Part shown: positions 1 through 7,657 of the stretch, one piece after another
Numbering within the stretch: the first letter of the stretch is position 1
Layout: each line of letters opens with the position of its first letter
Program-made: the position numbers and the translations under genes
The notes under the pieces: generated by a model
What the model saw: the letters and a program-made list of their open reading frames with translations, nothing else
The model's database searches: none
What the model was told of the DNA's origin: nothing
Origin: Rhodobacteraceae bacterium UBA1943
GTDB lineage: Bacteria > Pseudomonadota > Alphaproteobacteria > Rhodobacterales > Rhodobacteraceae
Reading direction: 5' to 3'
Assembly: GCA_002336845.1 (NCBI GenBank)
Contig: DDEX01000056.1
Coordinates: forward strand, 1 to 26,312
DNA: 26,312 nucleotides

Positions 1-355
<355 letters not shown>

Positions 356-422
356 CTGGCGTTCCTTTTACAGATTGGCCGCGAACCTAATGTCGCAGGC
401 GCCAAAGGGGAAGGCCCGACGG

Positions 423-451
423 TTGACGAACGGTCACATTGCGCGGAAACA
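423..451 (+). promoter_or_regulatory. Candidate sigma70 promoter of pgk
   Basis: A TTGACG -35 element at 423-428 is followed after 17 bp by GAAACA at 446-451. The -35 is good and the -10 is weak. It would give a leader of roughly 18 nt before the pgk start at 476, which still includes the GGAGG ribosome binding site. This is inferred from consensus only. Confidence 0.35.
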
Positions 452-475
452 GGGTTGGCAAAGATGGAGGACACC

Positions 476-1666
476 ATGGGCTGGAACACCCTCGACGACG
501 TGGCGCTGGCGGGCAAGACCGTGCTGACGCGGGTTGACATCAACGTGCCGATGGAGGGCGATCAGGTCACCGACACAACCCGCATCGACAAGATCGTGCC
601 CACGGTCGAGGATATCATCGCGCGCGGCGGCAAGGTGGTTCTGCTGGCCCATTTTGACCGGCCCAAGGGCAAGGTGGTGCCTGAGATGAGCCTTGGCCGT
701 CTGAAGGGCGCGCTGGAGGCGGCGCTGAAGCGCAAGGTGGTGTTCGGGTCGGATTGCATCGGCGAACCGGCGCGGGCAGCGATTGCGGCGGCGGGTCAGG
801 GCGATGTGGTCCTGCTGGAAAACACCCGGTTTCATGCGGGTGAGGAAAAGAATGACCCTGCCCTTGCGGCGGAACTGGCCGCCTTGGGCGATGTTTATGT
901 GAACGACGCCTTTTCGGCAGCCCACCGCGCCCATGCCTCGACCGAAGGGGTGGCGAAACTGTTGCCAAAGGCCGCCGGGCGGTTGATGGAGGCCGAGTTG
1001 AAGGCGCTGGAGGCTGCACTTGGCAACCCGGTGCGGCCCGTGGTGGCGGTGGTTGGCGGGGCCAAGGTTTCGACCAAGCTGGACCTCTTGGGCAATCTGG
1101 TCTCGAAGGTCGATCATCTGGTGATCGGCGGCGGCATGGCCAACACCTTCCTTGTGGCGCAAGGGATCGAGGTGGGGAAATCGCTGGCCGAACGCGACAT
1201 GGCCGATACCGCGCGCGAGATTCTGGGCAAGGCCAAGGCGGCGGGCTGCACCATTCACCTGCCGGTGGATGTGGTGGTGGCGCGCGAGTTCAAGGCGGGG
1301 GCCGCAAATGAAACCGTGGCCGCAGACGCCTGCCCCACCGATGGGATGATCCTTGATGCCGGGCCGAAAACCGTGGCGGCGCTGGAAAAGGTGTTCGCGG
1401 GCGCGAAAACGCTGATCTGGAACGGCCCGCTGGGTGCGTTTGAGATTGCCCCCTTCGATGCCGCCACCACGGCGGCGGCGCGGTCGGTCGCGGCGCTGAC
1501 GCGGGCGGGCAAGCTGGTGTCGGTGGCGGGGGGCGGCGATACCGTCGCGGCGCTGAACCATGCCGGGGCGGCGGCGGATTTCACCTTTATCTCCACCGCT
1601 GGCGGGGCATTTCTGGAATGGATGGAAGGCAAAGAGCTGCCCGGCGTCGCGGCGCTTCAGGTCTAA
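476..1666 (+). CDS. pgk: Phosphoglycerate kinase
   Basis: Phosphoglycerate kinase transfers phosphate between 1,3-bisphosphoglycerate and ADP in cytoplasmic glycolysis and gluconeogenesis. The 396-aa product is normal bacterial length. Visible family signatures are VLTRVDINVPM near the N-terminus (substrate binding), LLENTRFHAGEEKNDP, YVNDAFSAAHRAHAST, VVGGAKVSTKLDLLGNL, WNGPLGAFE and the ATP-binding SVAGGGDTVAAL near the C-terminus. The frame is open much further upstream, but ATG at 476 is preferred: GGAGG lies 5 nt upstream and the protein then begins MGWNTLDDVALAGKTVL, as in the family. An in-frame ATG at 464 would place that ribosome site inside the gene. fba follows 88 bp downstream on the same strand, so the pair is probably a glycolytic/gluconeogenic unit. 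The usual SHLGRP-type loop reads AHFDRPKG here, a conservative lineage variant. Confidence 0.97.
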   Translation: MGWNTLDDVALAGKTVLTRVDINVPMEGDQVTDTTRIDKIVPTVEDIIARGGKVVLLAHFDRPKGKVVPEMSLGRLKGALEAALKRKVVFGSDCIGEPARAAIAAAGQGDVVLLENTRFHAGEEKNDPALAAELAALGDVYVNDAFSAAHRAHASTEGVAKLLPKAAGRLMEAELKALEAALGNPVRPVVAVVGGAKVSTKLDLLGNLVSKVDHLVIGGGMANTFLVAQGIEVGKSLAERDMADTAREILGKAKAAGCTIHLPVDVVVAREFKAGAANETVAADACPTDGMILDAGPKTVAALEKVFAGAKTLIWNGPLGAFEIAPFDAATTAAARSVAALTRAGKLVSVAGGGDTVAALNHAGAAADFTFISTAGGAFLEWMEGKELPGVAALQV

Positions 1667-1754
1667 GTGCCTGTTAGCGATACCATCCTTGCTTGCGCGT
1701 GCGGCATTTCCTATGCCGCGTTCAAGCGTGATTTCGTTTGAAAAGGTGTAGGCG

Positions 1755-2648
1755 ATGACCAAGGCACAGCAGGCAGCGCAGGTAAAAAGCGGCAAGGGCT
1801 TTATCGCCGCGCTGGATCAGTCGGGCGGCTCGACCCCCAAGGCGCTGAAGCAATACGGCGTTTCGGAAAGCGCCTGGTCGGATGAGACCGGGATGTTCGA
1901 CCTGATCCACGCCATGCGTGCCCGCATCATCAAATCGCCCGCCTTTACCGGCGACAAAGTGGTGGGCGCGATCCTGTTCGAACAGACGATGGACCGCACC
2001 ATCGACGGCACCCCCACCGCCACCTATCTGTGGGAAAACCGCCATGTCGTGCCCTTCCTGAAAATCGACAAGGGACTGGAGGCGGAAGTTGACGGCTGCC
2101 AGCTGATGAAGGCGATGCCGGATCTGGATGCTTTGCTGGCCAAGGCGGTCAAGGCCGGCATTTTCGGCACCAAGGAACGCTCGGTCATCTCTGCCGCCAA
2201 TGCCAAGGGCATTCAGGCGGTGGTGGACCAGCAATTCGCCATCGGCAAGCAGGTGCTGTCGCATGGCCTGATGCCGATCCTTGAGCCGGAGGTGACGATC
2301 TCGATCGCTGACAAGGCCGAGGCGGAAGACCTGCTGCAAAAGGCGCTGCTGAAAGGGCTGGACGCGCTGCCCGAAGGCACACAAGTGATGCTGAAACTGT
2401 CGCTGCCGACGGTGGCGAATTTCTATGCGCCGCTGGTCGATCACCCCAAGGTGCTGAAGGTCGTGGCGCTGTCAGGCGGGCACAGCCGGGATGCGGCAAA
2501 TGCCATTCTGGCCAAGAACCGCGGCATTATCGCTTCGTTCAGCCGTGCGTTGAGCGAGGGCCTCAGCGCCGGTCAGTCGGATGCCGAATTCGACAAGGTG
2601 CTGAAAGGGGCTGTGGATTCCATTCACGCCGCCTCGATTGCGGGCTGA
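1755..2648 (+). CDS. fba: Class I fructose-bisphosphate aldolase
   Basis: This enzyme interconverts fructose 1,6-bisphosphate with dihydroxyacetone phosphate and glyceraldehyde 3-phosphate, through a Schiff base rather than a metal ion. The 297-aa protein matches the short bacterial class I family typified by Staphylococcus Fda: GKGFIAALDQSGGSTPKALK at 13-32, GAILFEQTMDR at 71-81, VPFLKIDKGL at 99-108, and VMLKLSLP at 211-218 with the probable Schiff-base lysine at 214. LSGGHSRDAAN and IIASFSRAL near the C-terminus form the phosphate-binding part. The ATG at 1755 follows a modest AAGG-type ribosome site. It sits 88 bp after pgk and ends before a strong intrinsic terminator. Class II zinc-aldolase motifs are absent. 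Confidence 0.96.
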   Translation: MTKAQQAAQVKSGKGFIAALDQSGGSTPKALKQYGVSESAWSDETGMFDLIHAMRARIIKSPAFTGDKVVGAILFEQTMDRTIDGTPTATYLWENRHVVPFLKIDKGLEAEVDGCQLMKAMPDLDALLAKAVKAGIFGTKERSVISAANAKGIQAVVDQQFAIGKQVLSHGLMPILEPEVTISIADKAEAEDLLQKALLKGLDALPEGTQVMLKLSLPTVANFYAPLVDHPKVLKVVALSGGHSRDAANAILAKNRGIIASFSRALSEGLSAGQSDAEFDKVLKGAVDSIHAASIAG

Positions 2649-2705
2649 CATGGCCGGGTGACGGCCTTTGTCACTTGCCGGGGCGCCATGTCCCGCGCAA
2701 ATCTG

Positions 2706-2733
2706 GGGCGTTCCGCAAGGGGCGCCCTTTTTT
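2706..2733 (+). terminator. Intrinsic terminator after fba
   Basis: The stem runs 2706-2714 against 2719-2727 (GGGCGTTCC with GGGGCGCCC, including two G-U pairs), closed by a GCAA tetraloop. Six T residues follow directly at 2728-2733. It lies about 57 bp after the fba stop and directly abuts the next possible start codon at 2734. Confidence 0.85.
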
Positions 2734-2742
2734 ATGGAGCGT

Positions 2743-3351
2743 ATGTTGGCCAAAGTGCTGTACAGCCTTTTGATGTCCCTGACACTTGCGGCACCAGGGA
2801 TCGCGGAAACCGTGCCCGAAGCCATCGAACACCCGATGACCACTGAAGACCTGCCAGCGGGCTATCCACCGAAAATGGGCGATATTACCGGCACGCTGGG
2901 CGGCAAGCCGATGGCGTGGGAGACGTTTGATTATTCCATCGGTGCCTTTGACGCCTCGGCACAGGCACGGGCCGATTGGGAAAGCAAGGTGATCAGCCTG
3001 AACCTTATGGGGATGAAGCCGGGCAAGCCCGATGACGACCGCCAGAGGATCTGGATCAAGGCCGAGTTTGGCACAACCTTGCAACCCGGCCCGACGGTTG
3101 GCGTGATTGAAGTGGTATTGCTGCGCGGCAACGATACTGAAGGGCCAAGGCTGGTTTCACAGGGCGAGACGGTGGACATGGTGCTGGACAGTATCGGGCC
3201 GAAGGTCGCAGACAGCTATTCGCGCCGGATGACGGGCCATGTGTCTGCGCGGCTGTGCCCGATGGGATGGGCCTTCAGGAAATGTCAGGATGTGGTGCTG
3301 CGGTTTGACACCGATGTGCAGATTGACGGCGATTTTCCGATCAAACCCTGA
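2743..3351 (+). CDS. Exported protein of unknown function
   Basis: I do not recognise a family. The protein of about 202 aa begins MLAKVLYSLLMSLTLAAPGIAE, a typical signal peptide with cleavage probably near residue 21-22, so it is likely periplasmic. The mature part has no membrane segment. It has a cysteine pair near the C-terminus (ARLCPMGWAFRKCQD) that could form a disulfide. Start choice is uncertain: ATG 2734 (adding MER) abuts the terminator T-tract, while ATG 2743 has GGAG only 3 nt upstream. The frame is open to 2668, but an upstream start would lie inside the terminator. It has its own location between fba and ftsB and no operon partner. The reading frame is convincing from the signal peptide and its length; the function is unknown. 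Confidence 0.7.
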   Translation: MLAKVLYSLLMSLTLAAPGIAETVPEAIEHPMTTEDLPAGYPPKMGDITGTLGGKPMAWETFDYSIGAFDASAQARADWESKVISLNLMGMKPGKPDDDRQRIWIKAEFGTTLQPGPTVGVIEVVLLRGNDTEGPRLVSQGETVDMVLDSIGPKVADSYSRRMTGHVSARLCPMGWAFRKCQDVVLRFDTDVQIDGDFPIKP

Positions 3352-3458
3352 AGAAAGTGCCTCCTTCCCGCAGGACAGGATTCCCAAAGCCGAACGAATC
3401 TGCCAATATGAATTCGCACCACCCCCGGCGAAATGAGGGGCGGGCATAGAGGCGGCAG

Positions 3459-3761
3459 ATGAACCACTCCCAGACGGCACCCGCGCTTGGCGGAGTCTTG
3501 TATATGGTCGCGGCGTTCACGCTGGGCGGCTATTTCACCTTTGCCGCCGTGCAGGGCGATTACGGCGTGTTCCGGCAGGTGCAGATCAAGGCCAAGCTGC
3601 AAGAACTGACCGCCGAGAAGGCCCAGCTTGAGGGGCAGTTGGCGCAGGTTTCCAACCTGACGCACCGGCTGTCGGATGAGTATCTGGATATAGACCTTCT
3701 GGATGAACGCGCGCGGGACGTTCTGGGCTATATGCGCCCGGATGAGCTGTTGATCCGCTGA
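3459..3761 (+). CDS. ftsB: Septum formation initiator FtsB/DivIC-like
   Basis: FtsB-like proteins form a single-pass membrane complex with FtsL and FtsQ at the division septum and help activate septal peptidoglycan synthesis. The 100-aa product has a short cytoplasmic N-terminus, a membrane helix at about residues 10-32 (LGGVLYMVAAFTLGGYFTFAAV), then a heptad-rich coiled coil at about 40-70 (KLQELTAEKAQLEGQLAQVSNL). It ends in the family tail DLLDERARDVLGYMRPDELLI. The ATG at 3459 follows GAGGCGG. Its position directly upstream of the pyruvate dehydrogenase genes is common in alphaproteobacteria. Size and architecture fit the family well. Confidence 0.92.
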   Translation: MNHSQTAPALGGVLYMVAAFTLGGYFTFAAVQGDYGVFRQVQIKAKLQELTAEKAQLEGQLAQVSNLTHRLSDEYLDIDLLDERARDVLGYMRPDELLIR

Positions 3762-3788
3762 TCTTCCGCCTTTTGCACGGCTGAATTG

Positions 3789-3803
3789 CGCTGCAATGCA
3801 GCG
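3789..3803. repeat. Perfect 7-bp inverted repeat between ftsB and pdhA
   Basis: CGCTGCA at 3789-3795 and TGCAGCG at 3797-3803 are perfect inverted copies around one A. As RNA it could fold with a 5-bp stem and be followed by a T-rich stretch, giving a weak ftsB terminator. As DNA it could be an operator upstream of the pdh promoter. The sequence alone does not separate these. Confidence 0.45.
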
Positions 3804-3817
3804 TAGAACTTTGTATT

Positions 3818-3845
3818 TTGCGTTATTTCTCCGATGTTGTATAAA
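3818..3845 (+). promoter_or_regulatory. Candidate sigma70 promoter of the pdhABC operon
   Basis: TTGCGT at 3818-3823, a 16-bp spacer and TATAAA at 3840-3845 form a plausible promoter in an unusually AT-rich 70-bp stretch of an otherwise GC-rich region. The start point would fall near 3852, inside the dyad at 3843-3866, leaving a leader of about 35 nt before the GTG start. Confidence 0.5.
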
Positions 3846-3866
3846 TGGTTTAATGTTGAACCATTT
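3843..3866. promoter_or_regulatory. 24-bp dyad overlapping the pdh promoter start region (putative operator)
   Basis: The arm AAATGGTTTAA at 3843-3853 and the arm TTGAACCATTT at 3856-3866 are inverted copies with one mismatch, separated by TG. The dyad overlaps the end of the -10 element and the expected start point, the classical place for a repressor site. E. coli PdhR also binds a TGGT...ACCA-type dyad, but with narrower spacing, so the cognate regulator cannot be named. Confidence 0.5.
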
Positions 3867-3885
3867 TCATCATGGGAGGGGCGCC

Positions 3886-4875
3886 GTGGCTACCAAGAAA
3901 GCGGCGGAGAAATCCAACGTCTCCAAGGACGAACTGCTGAAATATTACCGCGACATGCTGCTAATCCGCCGATTCGAGGAAAAGGCCGGTCAGCTTTACG
4001 GCATGGGCCTGATCGGGGGGTTCTGCCACCTGTATATCGGGCAAGAGGCGGTCGTGGTCGGGCTGGAAGCTGCGACCAAAGCGGGCGACAAGCGCATCAC
4101 CAGCTATCGGGACCATGGGCACATGCTGGCCTGCGGCATGGACGCACGCGGCGTGATGGCAGAACTGACCGGGCGCGAGGGCGGCTATTCCAAGGGGAAA
4201 GGCGGCTCGATGCACATGTTCTCGAAAGAGAAACATTTCTACGGCGGGCACGGGATTGTTGCCGCTCAGGTGCCCTTGGGCGCGGGGCTGGCCTTTTCTG
4301 ACTGGTACAAGGGCAATGACAACGTGACCTTCGCCTATTTCGGCGATGGCGCGGCGAACCAGGGCCAGGTCTATGAGACCTATAACATGGCCGAGCTGTG
4401 GGGCCTGCCGGTTATTTTCGTCATTGAAAACAACCAGTATGCCATGGGCACTTCGGTCAAACGCTCGACCAAATCGACCACGCTGTTTGGCCGTGGCACC
4501 GCTTACGGCATTCCGGGCGAACAGGTTGACGGCATGGATGTGCTGGCGGTGAAAGAGGCGGCGGAAAAGGCCGTGGCGCACTGCCGCGCGGGCAAGGGGC
4601 CCTATATCCTTGAAATGATGACCTACCGCTATCGCGGGCATTCCATGTCGGACCCGGCGAAATACCGGACCCGCGAGGAGGTGGAGAAGATCAAGAGCGA
4701 GAAGGACTGCATCGAGCATGTCCGCGACCTGCTGACCCAATCGGGCCTTGCCTCGGAAGAAGAACTGAAGGCGATCGACAAGGACATCAAGGAAATCGTC
4801 AACGATTCCGCCGAGTTCGCCAAGACCAGCCCAGAGCCGGACCTGACCGAGCTTTGGACCGATATCTACGCGTAA
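3886..4875 (+). CDS. pdhA: Pyruvate dehydrogenase E1 component, alpha subunit
   Basis: With PdhB this forms the thiamine-diphosphate-dependent E1 that decarboxylates pyruvate and acetylates the lipoyl arm of E2 in the cytoplasm. The 329-aa product shows YRDMLLIRRFEEKAGQLY at about 20-38, GFCHLYIGQEAV at 45-55, and the TPP/Mg motif from GDGAANQGQVYE (GDG at 153-155) to ENNQYAMG (about 181-188). The eukaryote-like loop YRYRGHSMSDPAKYR follows. I chose GTG at 3886 because GGGAGGG lies 5 nt upstream and the protein then starts (M)ATKKAAEKSNVSKDELL. The longer open frame from 3796 would run through the promoter and dyad and adds a non-conserved sequence. pdhB starts 12 nt after the stop. Confidence 0.96.
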   Translation: MATKKAAEKSNVSKDELLKYYRDMLLIRRFEEKAGQLYGMGLIGGFCHLYIGQEAVVVGLEAATKAGDKRITSYRDHGHMLACGMDARGVMAELTGREGGYSKGKGGSMHMFSKEKHFYGGHGIVAAQVPLGAGLAFSDWYKGNDNVTFAYFGDGAANQGQVYETYNMAELWGLPVIFVIENNQYAMGTSVKRSTKSTTLFGRGTAYGIPGEQVDGMDVLAVKEAAEKAVAHCRAGKGPYILEMMTYRYRGHSMSDPAKYRTREEVEKIKSEKDCIEHVRDLLTQSGLASEEELKAIDKDIKEIVNDSAEFAKTSPEPDLTELWTDIYA

Positions 4876-4887
4876 GGGAGACAGAAC

Positions 4888-6261
4888 ATGGCAACCGAAA
4901 TTCTGATGCCCGCCCTGTCCCCCACGATGGAGGAAGGCACGCTGGCCAAATGGCTGGTGAAAGAGGGCGCTGTGGTCAAATCCGGCCAGATCATTGCCGA
5001 GATCGAAACCGACAAGGCAACGATGGAGTTCGAGGCGGTGGATGAAGGCACCGTCGGCAAGCTGTTGGTGGCCGAGGGCACCGCGGGCGTGAAGGTGAAC
5101 ACGCCGATTGCGGTGCTGGTCGAGGAAGGCGAGAGCGTCTCGGACGCGCCCAAGGCGGCGGCCGTTGCGGCCCCTGCCCCGGTGGCGGCCCCTGTGGCCG
5201 CGGTTGCGGCGACCCCCGCAGCGGCAGCGCCCGTGGCCGTGGTGTCGAAGGCATCGGCCGATTGGGCGGCTGGCACGCCGATGAAAACAATGACCGTGCG
5301 CGAGGCATTGCGTGAAGCAATGGCCGAGGAGATGCGCGGCAACGCCAATGTCTTCCTGATGGGCGAGGAAGTGGGCGAATATCAGGGCGCCTATAAAATC
5401 TCGCAAGGTCTGCTGGATGAGTTCGGGCCGAAGCGCGTGATCGACACGCCGATCACCGAAATCGGCTTTGCCGGGATCGGGGTGGGCGCGGCCTGGGGCG
5501 GGCTGAACCCGATTGTCGAGTTCATGACCTTCAACTTCGCCATGCAGGCGATTGACCACATCATCAATTCGGCGGCGAAGACCCTGTATATGTCAGGCGG
5601 CCAGATGAACTGCCCCATCGTGTTCCGTGGCCCGAACGGGGCTGCGGCGCGGGTGGCGGCGCAGCACAGCCAGGACTACACGGCCTGGTATGCTGCTATT
5701 CCGGGGCTGAAGGTGGTGATGCCCTATTCGGCATCTGACGCCAAGGGCCTGCTGAAATCGGCCATTCGCGACCCGAACCCGGTTGTGTTCCTGGAAAACG
5801 AAATCCTTTACGGCCAATCGTTTGAGGTGCCGGACCTGCCGGATTTCACCATTCCCTTCGGCAAGGCCCGCATCTGGCGCGAGGGCACGGATGTGACCAT
5901 CGTGTCCTTCGGCATCGGCATGAAGCACGCGCTGGAGGCGGCAGACCAACTGGCCAAGGACGGCATTTCGGCCGAGGTCATCGACCTGCGCACCATCCGC
6001 CCGCTGGATTATGATACGGTTCTGGCCTCGGTGATGAAGACCAACCGCTGCGTGACAGTGGAAGAGGGCTTCCCGGTCGGTTCTATCGGCAACCATCTGT
6101 CGGCGGTGATCATGGAGCGGGCGTTCGATTATCTGGACGCTCCGGTGATCAACTGCACGGGCAAGGATGTGCCGATGCCCTATGCCGCGAACCTTGAAAA
6201 GTTCGCGCTGATCACGGCGGCCGAGGTGGTCGCCGCCGTCAAATCCGTCTGCTACCGTTAA
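4888..6261 (+). CDS. pdhB: Pyruvate dehydrogenase E1 beta subunit with N-terminal lipoyl domain
   Basis: The 457-aa protein is the alphaproteobacterial fused form of E1-beta. Residues 1-80 are a lipoyl domain with the lipoylated lysine at 43 in ETDKATMEFE. An Ala/Pro/Val-rich flexible linker spans about 85-125. The E1-beta transketolase-like domain runs from about 130 to the end, with MTVREALREAMAEEM, FLMGEEVGEYQGAYKIS (TPP glutamate) and DTPITEIGFAGIGVGAAWGG. E1-beta in most other bacteria lacks the lipoyl domain, so E1 here may carry its own swinging arm besides those on E2. ATG at 4888 follows GGGAG. It is co-transcribed with pdhA (12-nt gap) and pdhC (10-nt gap). Its lipoyl segment is nearly identical in DNA to that of pdhC. 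Confidence 0.97.
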   Translation: MATEILMPALSPTMEEGTLAKWLVKEGAVVKSGQIIAEIETDKATMEFEAVDEGTVGKLLVAEGTAGVKVNTPIAVLVEEGESVSDAPKAAAVAAPAPVAAPVAAVAATPAAAAPVAVVSKASADWAAGTPMKTMTVREALREAMAEEMRGNANVFLMGEEVGEYQGAYKISQGLLDEFGPKRVIDTPITEIGFAGIGVGAAWGGLNPIVEFMTFNFAMQAIDHIINSAAKTLYMSGGQMNCPIVFRGPNGAAARVAAQHSQDYTAWYAAIPGLKVVMPYSASDAKGLLKSAIRDPNPVVFLENEILYGQSFEVPDLPDFTIPFGKARIWREGTDVTIVSFGIGMKHALEAADQLAKDGISAEVIDLRTIRPLDYDTVLASVMKTNRCVTVEEGFPVGSIGNHLSAVIMERAFDYLDAPVINCTGKDVPMPYAANLEKFALITAAEVVAAVKSVCYR

Positions 6262-6271
6262 GGAGGGCGAA

Positions 6272-7573
6272 ATGGCTGTTGAAATCCTGATGCCGGCCCT
6301 GTCCCCCACGATGGAGGAAGGCACGCTGGCCAAATGGCTGGTCAAGGAAGGCGATGTGGTCAAATCGGGCCAGATCCTTGCCGAGATCGAGACCGACAAG
6401 GCGACGATGGAGTTCGAGGCGGTGGATGAAGGCACCGTCGGGAAAATCCTGATCGCCGAGGGCACGGCAGGGGTGAAGGTGAACACCCCGATCGCGGTGC
6501 TGGTGGAGGACGGCGAGACGGTGGCCGATGTGCCGAAGGCGGCTGCTGCTGCCCCCGCCGCCGCGCCGTCTGCGGTTGCGGCGGCACCTGTCGCGGCTGT
6601 TGCTGCTGCCCCCGCCCCAGCGGCCCCCAAGGTTGACGGCGCGCGGGTATTCGCCTCGCCGCTGGCGCGACGGATCGCCAAGGAAAAGGGGCTGGACCTG
6701 ACAAAGGTAGCCGGGTCCGGGCCGCATGGCCGCATTGTGCGGGCGGATGTGGAAGGGGCTACTCCGGTTGCCGCGGTGGCGGCTGCGGCCCCTGCCCCGG
6801 TTGCGGCGGCGGCACCTGCTGCTGCGGCCAAGGCTCCGGCTGGGCCTTCTGCGGAAACCGTGCTGAAGATGTATGCGGATCGTCCGTTCACCGAGGTTCC
6901 GCTGGACGGGATGCGCCGCACCATTGCGGCCCGTCTGACCGAGGCGAAACAGACCATCCCGCATTTCTACCTGCGCCGGGATATCCGTCTGGATGCGCTG
7001 ATGGCGTTCCGCGAGCAGTTGAACAAGGGGCTTGAGTCCCGTGGTGTGAAACTGTCGGTCAACGACTTCATCATCAAGGCCTGTGCCTTGGCGTTGCAGG
7101 CGGTGCCGGATTCCAATGCTGTTTGGGCCGGGGACCGTATCCTGAAGCTGAAACCTTCGGATGTGGCGGTGGCCGTGGCGGTGGAGGGCGGGCTGTTCAC
7201 GCCCGTGTTGCGCGATGCCGAGAAGAAAACCCTGTCGGCCCTGTCGGCGGAAATGAAAGACCTGGCGACCCGCGCCAAGACCAAAAAGCTGGCGCCGCAT
7301 GAATATCAGGGCGGCAGTTTTGCGATCTCGAACCTGGGGATGATGGGGGTCGAGAATTTCGACGCCGTGATCAACCCGCCGCATGGCGCCATTCTGGCGG
7401 TGGGCGCGGGGGTGAAAAAGCCGGTTGTGCTGAAAGACGGCACGATTGGTGTGGCGACGGTTATGTCGGTCACGCTGTCGGTCGATCACCGGGTGATCGA
7501 CGGTGCGTTGGGGGCAGAGTTCCTGAAGGTACTGGTCGAGTCGCTGGAAAACCCGATCTCGATGCTGGCGTGA
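6272..7573 (+). CDS. pdhC: Dihydrolipoyl acetyltransferase (pyruvate dehydrogenase E2)
   Basis: E2 forms the core of the complex and passes the acetyl group from its lipoyl arm to CoA. The 433-aa protein has one lipoyl domain at 1-80 (lysine 43 in ETDKATMEFE), an Ala/Pro linker, the E3/E1-binding domain at about 125-161 (RVFASPLARRIAKEKGLDLTKVAGSGPHGRIVRADV), and a second linker. The acyltransferase domain runs from about 205 to 433 with the active-site SVDHRVIDGALG, His406 and Asp410. ATG at 6272 follows AAGGAGGG. It is the last gene of the operon before the terminator at 7602. The E3 gene (lpd) does not follow, so E3 must be encoded elsewhere. Confidence 0.97.
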   Translation: MAVEILMPALSPTMEEGTLAKWLVKEGDVVKSGQILAEIETDKATMEFEAVDEGTVGKILIAEGTAGVKVNTPIAVLVEDGETVADVPKAAAAAPAAAPSAVAAAPVAAVAAAPAPAAPKVDGARVFASPLARRIAKEKGLDLTKVAGSGPHGRIVRADVEGATPVAAVAAAAPAPVAAAAPAAAAKAPAGPSAETVLKMYADRPFTEVPLDGMRRTIAARLTEAKQTIPHFYLRRDIRLDALMAFREQLNKGLESRGVKLSVNDFIIKACALALQAVPDSNAVWAGDRILKLKPSDVAVAVAVEGGLFTPVLRDAEKKTLSALSAEMKDLATRAKTKKLAPHEYQGGSFAISNLGMMGVENFDAVINPPHGAILAVGAGVKKPVVLKDGTIGVATVMSVTLSVDHRVIDGALGAEFLKVLVESLENPISMLA

Positions 7574-7601
7574 TCCGCGCTGGCCTGATCTGAGCAAAGG
7601 A

Positions 7602-7632
7602 AAAGGCCCGAGGGCAACCTCGGGCCTTTCTA
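7602..7632. terminator. Strong terminator between the convergent pdhC and peptidoglycan-binding protein genes
   Basis: AAAGGCCCGAGG at 7602-7613 and CCTCGGGCCTTT at 7618-7629 form a perfect 12-bp stem with a GCAA loop. T residues flank it on the plus side and A residues at the left edge would give a U-run on the minus strand. It can therefore stop both pdhABC transcription and the oncoming minus-strand gene that ends at 7658. Confidence 0.92.
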
Positions 7633-7657
7633 TTTCAAGGGCTTGATGATCAATAGC

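Noticed and set aside
650..680. Pgk loop AHFDRPKG instead of the common SHLGRP, as a possible active-site change
   Set aside because: AHF-RPKG variants are common in alphaproteobacterial Pgk as I recall, and all other catalytic motifs are intact.
434..1795. 453-aa open frame on the minus strand opposite pgk
   Set aside because: It is a high-GC shadow of pgk, rich in His/Arg/Gly with no domain pattern; pgk carries all the family motifs.
3961..5559. 532-aa open frame on the minus strand opposite pdhA-pdhB
   Set aside because: Its composition (His/Arg/Gly runs) is typical of antisense frames of Ala/Pro-linker genes, and it spans two well-identified genes.
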